Shown here in pieces: positions 1-6,218 of a stretch of DNA of 6,218 nt (position 1 is its first letter; the number at the start of each line of letters is the position of its first letter). Source of the DNA: Bacillota bacterium (lineage in GTDB: Bacteria > Bacillota_B > Desulfitobacteriia > Desulfitobacteriales > Desulfitobacteriaceae); contig JAJYAS010000225.1 in NCBI GenBank assembly GCA_021779415.1, positions 1 through 6,218 of the forward strand, written 5' to 3'. The position numbers were made by a program, and so were the translations under genes. The notes below the pieces were generated by a model. That model did not search any database, was not told where the DNA came from, and saw nothing but the letters and a program-made list of their open reading frames with translations.

Positions 1-673
1 ACTGGGCCGAGAACTGGTTGTTGCCTCCCGCGCTTGTGGGGGAGATGTTAACGACTTTCGGTTAAAGATTGCCATTGAAAACGCCAAAGCAGAAAATGTG
101 CCCAATGAAAATATTCAACGGGCTATTCTTAAAGGTAGCGGTGGCGCAGAAGGAGCAGTTTATGAAGAACTCCGTTATGAGGGGTATGGCCCCGGCGGAG
201 TGGCTGTAATGATTGATATTTTGACCGATAACCGCAATCGTTCGGCGGGTGAGGTTCGCCACATCTTCTCTAAAAATGGGGGGAACATGGGCGAGACTGG
301 GTGCGTAAGTTGGATGTTTGAAGAAAAGGGTCAATTGAGAATCCTGCGCGAAGGACTTAAGTTAAGCGAAGATGATTTAATGATGATGGCTTTGGACGCA
401 GGGGCCGAAGATTTTGAAACGGATGAGGACGGGTTTGTTGTCTACACTGCTCCAGAGGCTCTGGAGGGTGTGCGTCAGGCTCTTTTAGATCAAAAGATCT
501 CTGTGGTAGAAGCTGTGGTTAGTCCGATTCCTCAAAACACCATAGAGATAACGGATGCAGACCAAGCACGCAAGATTGTCCATTTGATGGATACCCTTGA
601 GGAACATGATGATTCACAAGGGGTTTATTCCAATTTCGAATTGGCGGGCGCCTTATCTGATGAGGATTTTTAG
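1..673 (+). CDS. yebC: YebC/TACO1-family regulator or translation factor (5' partial)
   Basis: The reading frame is open from the first base to the TAG at 671-673 and gives 223 visible residues. The family is usually about 240-250 residues and begins with a MAGHSKWANIKHKK-type segment, so roughly 27 residues lie left of the window. The GTG at 98 is an internal Val in the conserved AENVPNENIQRAI stretch and is not the start. Family hallmarks seen are the GREL opening, NVPNENIQRAILKG, the central YEGYGPGGVAV segment, TDNRNR, and GGNMGETGCVSWMF. YebC proteins were first described as DNA-binding regulators (PmpR type); later work links the family, including mitochondrial TACO1, to translation through proline-rich stretches. 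The length and the downstream ruvC fit the YebC type I group. The C-terminus is acidic. A strong hairpin follows the stop, so this gene probably ends an upstream transcription unit. Family assignment is very secure; which molecular role applies here cannot be read from sequence. Confidence 0.96.
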   Translation, partial: LGRELVVASRACGGDVNDFRLKIAIENAKAENVPNENIQRAILKGSGGAEGAVYEELRYEGYGPGGVAVMIDILTDNRNRSAGEVRHIFSKNGGNMGETGCVSWMFEEKGQLRILREGLKLSEDDLMMMALDAGAEDFETDEDGFVVYTAPEALEGVRQALLDQKISVVEAVVSPIPQNTIEITDADQARKIVHLMDTLEEHDDSQGVYSNFELAGALSDEDF

Positions 674-685
674 GCAAGGCTAACG

Positions 686-691
686 TATAAT
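686..691 (+). promoter_or_regulatory. Possible -10 box upstream of the bofC-like gene
   Basis: A perfect TATAAT lies 12 bases after the yebC stop. No good -35 hexamer sits 16-18 bases upstream (the 17-base position reads AGGATT, 2 of 6 matches) and there is no extended TGn motif. If used, transcription would start near 698 and the leader would contain the whole hairpin at 711-755. It may be a chance match in AT-rich spacer DNA. Confidence 0.25.
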
Positions 692-710
692 AGTATCACG
701 ATTAAAATTT

Positions 711-760
711 GCCCTCCTGGCAAGACTACAGCTAAGAAAACAGTGTCAGGAGGGCTTTTT
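711..760 (+). terminator. Terminator-like hairpin that also contains the next gene's ribosome binding site
   Basis: The arm GCCCTCCTGGCA (711-722) pairs with TGTCAGGAGGGC (744-755): 12 pairs including one G-U, no bulges, with a 21-base loop at 723-743. Five T follow at 756-760. This is the layout of a rho-independent terminator, though the loop is unusually long, and it would end yebC transcription. The 3' arm contains AGGAGG (748-753), the evident ribosome binding site of the gene starting at 764, so any readthrough transcript would have that site paired. The structure could therefore act as terminator, translational lock, or both. Confidence 0.6.
748..753 (+). promoter_or_regulatory. Ribosome binding site fixing the start of the bofC-like gene at 764
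   Basis: A perfect AGGAGG lies 10 bases before the ATG at 764, which favours that ATG over the in-frame GTG at 743. The GTG sits inside the hairpin and has only a weak AAGAAA upstream. The site is wholly within the 3' arm of the 711-755 hairpin. Confidence 0.7.
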
Positions 761-763
761 GTT

Positions 764-1129
764 ATGTCTCGATGGAAAGTGATGAGTTTGGTTCTTATTC
801 TTGGCTTGGGAATTGGCGGCATCGTACCTGGTGTAACTTGGTGGTATGCAAAAAGAACGGTCAGTAGCACGTTGAATGCCACGAAGGCAGATGCAACCAT
901 AGCAAATGAATCGTCAACGAGGGGTAGCTATCACTTTAAAATGGAGCAAGGGGTGCTATCTGTTATTGAAGGAAACCTTGGATCAGATGGCAAAGTCGTT
1001 GCGACGGGATTGAAGGTCCAGTCTTGGCCAAAGGGGATTTTGGACATGGTGTCTAAAGTCGAGTTCAATTCCTTAGATGAAGTCCAATCGTTTATTGATA
1101 CGGTCAACGAACCCTTGTTGCAAGAGTAA
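764..1129 (+). CDS. Small membrane-anchored protein resembling the BofC C-terminal domain
   Basis: This 121-residue protein has a positive N-terminus (MSRWK), one hydrophobic segment at about residues 6-27 (uncleaved anchor or signal peptide), a polar Ala/Thr/Ser linker at about 31-50, and a compact C-terminal domain. That domain starts at YHFKMEQGVLSVIEG and runs through a DGKVV turn to a final helix, NSLDEVQSFIDTV. The pattern Y-x5-G-x-L-x-V-x-E-G followed by a closing S-x-x-E helix resembles the BofC C-terminal domain as I remember it. In B. subtilis, bofC lies just upstream of ruvA-ruvB-queA-tgt, the same context. B. subtilis BofC is secreted by the forespore into the intermembrane space and restrains SpoIVB signalling to the sigma-K checkpoint. 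This protein is too short to carry the BofC N-terminal domain as well. The ATG start is set by the AGGAGG ten bases upstream. The gene is certainly plausible; the BofC link is an inference from synteny and motif shape, and checkpoint function is not shown. Confidence 0.65.
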   Translation: MSRWKVMSLVLILGLGIGGIVPGVTWWYAKRTVSSTLNATKADATIANESSTRGSYHFKMEQGVLSVIEGNLGSDGKVVATGLKVQSWPKGILDMVSKVEFNSLDEVQSFIDTVNEPLLQE

Positions 1130-1154
1130 AAGTGGATAAAGGAAGGGAATCGTC

Positions 1155-1192
1155 CGTCTTCTGTCGAAATCTATTAGCTTGAAAGGAAGACG
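1155..1192 (+). promoter_or_regulatory. Short inverted repeat overlapping the ruvC ribosome binding site
   Basis: CGTCTTCT (1155-1162) can pair with GGAAGACG (1185-1192): seven Watson-Crick pairs plus one G-U, with a 22-base loop. The 3' arm covers part of the ruvC Shine-Dalgarno AAAGGA at 1182-1187. No T tract follows, so it is not a terminator. An eight-pair stem in a spacer this size may occur by chance. Confidence 0.3.
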
Positions 1193-1196
1193 ATGG

Positions 1197-1694
1197 ATGA
1201 TTATTTTAGGGATTGACCCCGGAACGGCGATTATGGGGTATGGCTTGATTGAACAAAAAGGGAATCATTTAAAGGCCCTCACATATGCTTGCTGGAGGAC
1301 TCCGGCTCACATGCCCTTAGCCGAGCGTTTGTTAATTTTGCATGAACAAATCGATCCGTTTCTTAGGGAATACCAGCCCGATCATATGGCGATTGAAGAG
1401 CTGTTCTTTAACCGCAACACCACGACCGCGCTGGCGGTTGGGCACGCTCGTGGGGTGGCCATGTTAGCCAGTGCCCAAAACAGGATTCCAGTCTATGAAT
1501 ATACCCCCTTGCAGGTCAAGCAATCGGTTGTAGGGTATGGAAGGGCGGATAAAAACCAGGTCCAACAAATGGTCAAAGGGTTATTGGGGTTGGATCAAAT
1601 CCCGAAGCCAGATGATACAGCAGATGCCTTAGCCATTGCCATCTGTCATGCCCATAGTCATGCTCTGGGCCGGAGAATGGAGGAATTTCGATGA
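1197..1694 (+). CDS. ruvC: RuvC, crossover junction endodeoxyribonuclease
   Basis: RuvC is the dimeric, metal-dependent nuclease that cuts Holliday junctions symmetrically in recombinational repair, guided by RuvAB. The 165-residue product has the usual length and RNase-H-like fold motifs. The four acidic catalytic residues are visible: Asp7 in [10 protein letters not shown], Glu67 in MAIEELFF, and Asp140 and Asp143 in [10 protein letters not shown], matching Asp7, Glu66, Asp138 and Asp141 of the E. coli enzyme. The segment [17 protein letters not shown] is the typical Gram-positive form. I chose the ATG at 1197 because AAAGGA (1182-1187) is nine bases upstream and MIILGIDPG is the standard family N-terminus. 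A TTG at 1179 in the same frame would add six residues (MKGRRW) and would place that ribosome binding site inside the gene. The stop overlaps the ruvA start by four bases (ATGA), indicating translational coupling. B. subtilis lacks RuvC and uses RecU, so the gene's presence points to a clostridial-type Firmicute. Confidence 0.97.
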   Translation: MIILGIDPGTAIMGYGLIEQKGNHLKALTYACWRTPAHMPLAERLLILHEQIDPFLREYQPDHMAIEELFFNRNTTTALAVGHARGVAMLASAQNRIPVYEYTPLQVKQSVVGYGRADKNQVQQMVKGLLGLDQIPKPDDTADALAIAICHAHSHALGRRMEEFR

Positions 1695-2293
1695 TTGGGA
1701 TGCTGCGGGGTACGGTTTGGGAAATTCACTCAGAGCGTTTAGTACTCGATGTACACGGAACGGGCTATCTTCTAACTGTGCCTCATGGGCTGTTAGCTAA
1801 GGCCTATCCCGGGTTAGAACTTGTAGTTTACACCCATGTCGTCATGCGTGAGGATGATTTATCCCTTTATGGTTTCTCCTCCCTAGAAGAAAAACAACTT
1901 TTTTTGGAAATGTTGAGTGTTTCGGGCATTGGCCCTAAAGCCGCTATATCTCTTCTTTCAACCTTTGGCGCAGTTCAGATTGAAAGTGCTATTGCAAGTG
2001 AAAATCTTAATTTATTAACAAAAGTTCCAGGTATTGGTAAAAAAACTGCGCAACGACTTATTCTGGAACTGAAAGAGAAGTTCAAAGGGCATAGTTCTTT
2101 TTCAACGGGAGGGGAATCCTTCTCAGATCCATCTTCGCTTGCACACTCCGAAGCCCATCAAACCTTACTTGCCTTGGGCTTTGGTTTAGATGAGGCGGGA
2201 AAAGTACTGGGTCAAGTCCTGAAAGATGGTGGGGATTTAACGACAGAAGTGCAAGTGAAAAGGGCCCTGCGTTTACTATCTGGGAGTAAATAA
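1691..2293 (+). CDS. ruvA: RuvA, Holliday junction DNA-binding subunit
   Basis: RuvA tetramers bind the four-way junction and load RuvB rings for branch migration. The 200-residue length is typical. Domain I (OB fold, about 1-62) begins MIGMLRGTV and ends [13 protein letters not shown]; its Glu54 and Asp55 correspond to the acidic pin that keeps strands apart. Domain II (about 65-132) has two helix-hairpin-helix motifs, [10 protein letters not shown] (76-85) and [11 protein letters not shown] (111-121), which bind DNA backbone. A Ser/Gly-rich flexible linker (about 133-150) precedes domain III (about 151-200, [10 protein letters not shown] onward), which contacts RuvB. The start is the ATG overlapping the ruvC stop; GGAGGA at 1679-1684 lies six bases upstream inside ruvC. 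The ruvB start follows after a 42-base gap. Nothing is missing or unusual. Confidence 0.98.
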   Translation: MIGMLRGTVWEIHSERLVLDVHGTGYLLTVPHGLLAKAYPGLELVVYTHVVMREDDLSLYGFSSLEEKQLFLEMLSVSGIGPKAAISLLSTFGAVQIESAIASENLNLLTKVPGIGKKTAQRLILELKEKFKGHSSFSTGGESFSDPSSLAHSEAHQTLLALGFGLDEAGKVLGQVLKDGGDLTTEVQVKRALRLLSGSK

Positions 2294-2335
2294 ATGGGTT
2301 AATAGCGAAGATCCAGAAGAGAGGAGGGCTGGAAA

Positions 2336-3355
2336 ATGGAAGAACGTTTGGTTGCTCCCCAAGAACAACTCTCAGATCAGGAAGGGGAAGGACTGCGACC
2401 CCATCGCATGAACGAATATATTGGACAAAAGAAAGTCAAAGATAATTTGGGCATTTTTATTCAGGCCGCAGCTACCCGTGGAGAGGCTTTGGATCATGTC
2501 TTATTATATGGACCACCCGGTTTGGGGAAAACGACGCTCGCTAATATTATTGCTGCTGAAATGGGCGTTAGTATACGTACCACTTCAGGTCCGGCGATTG
2601 AACGACCAGGGGATTTGGCTGCTATTCTTACTGGTTTAGAGCCCAGGGATGTGATATTTATTGATGAAATTCACCGTTTGAACTCGACAACGGAGGAGAT
2701 CCTTTATTCAGCTATGGAAGATGGGTGTCTGGATATTGTCATCGGAAAAGGACCTAGTGCTCGTTCAATTCGTCTGTCACTGCCTCCATTTACCTTAGTG
2801 GGAGCCACGACCCGTGCCGGACAGTTGACGTCTCCCTTGCGTGATCGCTTTGGCGTTATCAGTCGCTTGGAGTTCTATGAGGTTGAGGATCTAAAAGAAA
2901 TTATTCTGCGAGCAGCAAGTATTTTGCGGTTGAGTATAACGGACGACGGAGCAGAAGAAATTGCCCGCCGTTCTCGAGGGACTCCAAGAGTGGGGAATCG
3001 CTTGTTAAAACGAGTGCGGGATTTTGCCCTAGTTTGGGAAGACGGGGTCGTCACACAAACAATAGCCCGAGAAGCGCTTAATCGTTTGGAAGTCGATCCT
3101 ATGGGGTTGGATCAGATTGACCAGAAAGCACTAAAGACCATTATTGAAGCGTTTGCTGGAGGTCCAGTCGGCCTGGACACACTCGCAGCCACCATCGGGG
3201 AAGAGTCCGTGACACTTGAAGACGTTGTCGAACCATTTTTACTCCAAATGGGATTTCTACAGCGTACCCCCCGTGGACGTATGGCGACGGCAAGGGCCTA
3301 TCATCATCTAGGATATCCACTTCCCCAGAGTCAGGAACTCATAACACAAGTTTAG
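2336..3355 (+). CDS. ruvB: RuvB, Holliday junction branch-migration ATPase
   Basis: RuvB is the AAA+ hexameric motor that pulls DNA through the RuvA-bound junction. The 339 residues match the family. Seen in order: an N-terminal [11 protein letters not shown] segment (21-31); Walker [10 protein letters not shown] (59-67); Walker [10 protein letters not shown] (106-114); sensor 1 GATT (156-159); the SPLRDRFG segment with the arginine finger (Arg169); sensor 2 [10 protein letters not shown] (215-224, Arg218); and a C-terminal winged-helix DNA-binding domain (about 255-339) with [11 protein letters not shown] and the closing [17 protein letters not shown]. The ATG at 2336 follows GAGGAGGG (2321-2328) with a seven-base spacer. 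All catalytic elements are intact, so with the two genes upstream the cell has a complete RuvABC resolvasome. Confidence 0.98.
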   Translation: MEERLVAPQEQLSDQEGEGLRPHRMNEYIGQKKVKDNLGIFIQAAATRGEALDHVLLYGPPGLGKTTLANIIAAEMGVSIRTTSGPAIERPGDLAAILTGLEPRDVIFIDEIHRLNSTTEEILYSAMEDGCLDIVIGKGPSARSIRLSLPPFTLVGATTRAGQLTSPLRDRFGVISRLEFYEVEDLKEIILRAASILRLSITDDGAEEIARRSRGTPRVGNRLLKRVRDFALVWEDGVVTQTIAREALNRLEVDPMGLDQIDQKALKTIIEAFAGGPVGLDTLAATIGEESVTLEDVVEPFLLQMGFLQRTPRGRMATARAYHHLGYPLPQSQELITQV

Positions 3356-3375
3356 GGACGCAGCAGGAGCATATA

Positions 3376-3383
3376 AGGGGAGG
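3376..3383 (+). promoter_or_regulatory. Strong Shine-Dalgarno-like sequence without a start codon nearby
   Basis: AGGGGAGG lies in the ruvB to SpoIID-like gap but has no ATG, GTG or TTG within normal spacing. The SpoIID-like reading frame is closed by a TAA at 3392-3394, so this site cannot serve a longer form of that protein. It may be a ribosome standby site or simply purine-rich spacer. Confidence 0.3.
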
Positions 3384-3424
3384 AAAAAGGGTAATCTGAA
3401 CATAAGAAAGTGGGTGTGCGGAGC

Positions 3425-4750
3425 ATGCTGCGGATTGTGTATCGGTTCTCTTTTTTATGTGTGGTTTTATCCATAGTCCTGCTGAGCCAGGCAATGCCGT
3501 GTCAGGCAAAAGAGATTTCGGTTGAACTTGTCTGGAAATTGGGTAAGGCGGGATGGGTTGAAATAGAAGTTGAACAAGGTAGCTATCAACTCATTGTGGA
3601 TAAAACAACCCTCGAATTTCCTGCAGGGTCTACCCTTCAAGTGGGCTGGGGAGGATGGGCTCCGGTTTTGAGGATTAATCAGGGAGAGTTTCAAGTTTCG
3701 GGTGAATCAGTCTTGGAATTGAAGGGGATTAATCCAGGGAGTCTACGTGTCAAAACTCCTGAGAACCAAGATGTGGTGTATCGTGGAGGGCTAAAACTCA
3801 ATTGGCAGGACAGTCATTGGAGGATAATTAATACAGTCGACAGTGAAGATTACCTCAAGGGGGTCGTACCGATCGAAATGAGTAATGAATGGGCTAAAGG
3901 TGGGATAGAAGGACTCAAGGCCCAAGCTGTTGCTGCTCGGACTTTTCTTGTTAAGCACACTGAAAACGGTAAGACGATTACGGATTCTCCGGATATTGAT
4001 CAAGCCTATGCGGGTAAAAATGTGGAAGGGGAAGCTTCCGGGGCGGTTGAGGCTACACGAGGGGAAATTCTTGTGGATGCCCAGAGTAGGTTGCCGATCG
4101 AAGCGCTCTATTCTTCACATAGTGGAGGGTACACCGAAGACGCTGAAAATGTCTGGGGAAATCCAGATATCCATAATGTTTCTCAGCCAGACCCCTATTC
4201 CCAGGGAGTCGGGGGTGCGGTCAATCATTGGCGCTTTATTGTCTCTGCTCCGCTCTTGGGCTCAACCTTTGGCCTTGGACCCGTCCGAAACATTGAACTT
4301 GACAAGTTCCCCTCTGGTAGGGTAAAAAGTGTAAGGATGGAAGATGGGTTCGGGCAGTCCAAGGCTGTTACAGGACGGACGTTTGTTAAAGCGTTTTACC
4401 CATTTGGGCAGCCCATTCGGACGGCCGCTTTTTTGGGGAGTTTTTTCGAGGTTCAGCAGATCCCACCGAGCCAAGAATCGTTAGAGAAATCGGGTTTCTC
4501 CGTGTTTCTTGAAGCGAAAGGGGCTCAAAAGGAACAGGGGCCATTGCTTTCAAAAATTCTCAGTTCATCGCTTGGTACGAGTGAAGATTCGCAGCCGTTT
4601 GGCGTCTTCCTCTTTGACGGCAGGGGTTGGGGGCATGGAGTGGGAATGTCCCAGTGGGGAGCTTATCATATGGCCCAATTGGGGTATAATTATAAAGAAA
4701 TATTATTGTTTTATTATAACAACATACGTATTCAGCCAGAACAGGGATAA
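3425..4750 (+). CDS. SpoIID/LytB-family secreted cell-wall protein, probable lytic transglycosylase
   Basis: SpoIID proteins are septal or secreted lytic transglycosylases that cut peptidoglycan glycan strands; in sporulation they act with SpoIIP and SpoIIM during engulfment. This 441-residue product has a Sec signal: a short basic n-region, a hydrophobic stretch at about 8-25, and likely cleavage after PCQA. A beta-rich N-terminal region (about 30-120) precedes the SpoIID core: DYLKGVVPIEM with the probable catalytic Glu151, GLKAQAVAARTF (163-174), SSHSGGYTED (230-239), ENVWG (241-245) and the C-terminal GRGWGHGVGMSQWGA (399-413). Canonical SpoIID is about 340 residues; the excess comes from the N-terminal region and a polar insert of about 45 residues (roughly 341-391) before the last motif. 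The start is uncertain: GTG at 3410 and GTG at 3416 are in frame; I prefer the ATG at 3425 because AAAGTGGGTG (3407-3416) is a near-match ribosome site ten bases away. The location between ruvB and queA differs from the canonical spoIID locus, so a paralog is more likely than the main engulfment enzyme. Confidence 0.88.
   Translation: MLRIVYRFSFLCVVLSIVLLSQAMPCQAKEISVELVWKLGKAGWVEIEVEQGSYQLIVDKTTLEFPAGSTLQVGWGGWAPVLRINQGEFQVSGESVLELKGINPGSLRVKTPENQDVVYRGGLKLNWQDSHWRIINTVDSEDYLKGVVPIEMSNEWAKGGIEGLKAQAVAARTFLVKHTENGKTITDSPDIDQAYAGKNVEGEASGAVEATRGEILVDAQSRLPIEALYSSHSGGYTEDAENVWGNPDIHNVSQPDPYSQGVGGAVNHWRFIVSAPLLGSTFGLGPVRNIELDKFPSGRVKSVRMEDGFGQSKAVTGRTFVKAFYPFGQPIRTAAFLGSFFEVQQIPPSQESLEKSGFSVFLEAKGAQKEQGPLLSKILSSSLGTSEDSQPFGVFLFDGRGWGHGVGMSQWGAYHMAQLGYNYKEILLFYYNNIRIQPEQG
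4663..4690 (+). promoter_or_regulatory. Possible sigma-A promoter inside the SpoIID-like gene, ahead of queA
   Basis: TTATCA (4663-4668, 4 of 6 matches to the -35 consensus) is 16 bases from a perfect TATAAT (4685-4690). Transcription would begin near 4697 and serve queA-tgt. The region encodes a Tyr/Asn/Ile/Leu-rich tail and is AT-rich for that reason, so a chance match is quite possible. Confidence 0.3.
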
Positions 4751-4784
4751 CTTTCGTTGGACTAAGACAGGCTGATTTTAAAAA

Positions 4785-4789
4785 AGGAG
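4785..4789 (+). promoter_or_regulatory. Ribosome binding site supporting the TTG start of queA
   Basis: AGGAG within a purine-rich run (4781-4794) lies nine bases before the TTG at 4799. The TTG gives the standard QueA N-terminus, [17 protein letters not shown], and the next in-frame ATG (at 4883) would remove it, so the TTG is well supported. Confidence 0.7.
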
Positions 4790-4798
4790 AAGGATACA

Positions 4799-6218
<1,420 letters not shown>

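Noticed and set aside
98..100. GTG at 98 as the start of yebC.
   Set aside because: The frame is open to the left edge and the residues encoded there match the conserved YebC N-terminal region, so the gene begins outside the window.
658..690. TGATGA and CGTATAA as a forespore sigma-G promoter for the bofC-like gene.
   Set aside because: The -10 matches only about 4 of 7 positions and the spacer is near 20 bases.
3369..3408. GCATATA and CATAAGAA as -35 and -10 elements of a sigma-E promoter before the SpoIID-like gene.
   Set aside because: The spacer is 25 bases, far longer than the 14-15 expected for sigma-E, and the -10 match is partial.
3359..3432. CGCAGCA (3359-3365) pairing with TGCTGCG (3426-3432) over the SpoIID-like start.
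   Set aside because: Only seven pairs across a 60-base loop; likely chance.
3930..4325. A 131-codon plus-strand frame inside the SpoIID-like gene.
   Set aside because: It lies in another frame within a gene with conserved motifs on both sides of it, and its Arg/Leu/Ser-rich product looks like an out-of-frame translation.
4698..4731. AAATATT and CATACGTAT as a sigma-E promoter for queA.
   Set aside because: The spacer is 18 bases and the -10 departs from consensus in its second half; the AT-rich coding region makes such matches common.

Overview
The window looks like a chromosomal housekeeping segment from a spore-forming, anaerobic Firmicute of the Desulfitobacterium/Desulfosporosinus (Peptococcaceae) kind. 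This is judged from gene content, gene order, strong AGGAGG-type ribosome binding sites, moderate GC and the use of TTG starts; it is an inference, not a database match. All genes lie on the plus strand and are tightly packed. No mobile element, CRISPR array, tRNA or rRNA is visible, and no gap exceeds about 100 bases.

Layout: (1) the 3' part of yebC, cut by the left edge; (2) a gap of about 90 bases holding a strong terminator-like hairpin whose 3' arm carries the ribosome binding site of the next gene; (3) a small membrane-anchored protein resembling the C-terminal domain of the sporulation checkpoint protein BofC; (4) ruvC, ruvA and ruvB, the Holliday-junction resolvase and branch-migration motor; (5) a secreted SpoIID/LytB-family protein, probably a cell-wall lytic transglycosylase; (6) queA and (7) the start of tgt, cut by the right edge, both for queuosine tRNA modification.

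The genes fall into four jobs: translation or regulation (YebC), recombination repair (RuvABC), sporulation or cell-wall remodelling (BofC-like and SpoIID-like proteins) and tRNA modification (Tgt inserts preQ1 at the wobble position, then QueA adds the epoxycyclopentanediol group). From general knowledge, the order merges two known neighbourhoods: yebC-ruvC-ruvA-ruvB as in enterobacteria, and bofC-ruvA-ruvB-queA-tgt as in Bacillus subtilis. That synteny is the main support for the BofC call.

I see no clearly new biological system. The points most worth checking are the hairpin that both resembles a terminator and hides the bofC-like ribosome binding site, the single-domain BofC-like protein, the SpoIID paralog placed outside its usual locus, and the structured spacer between queA and tgt.
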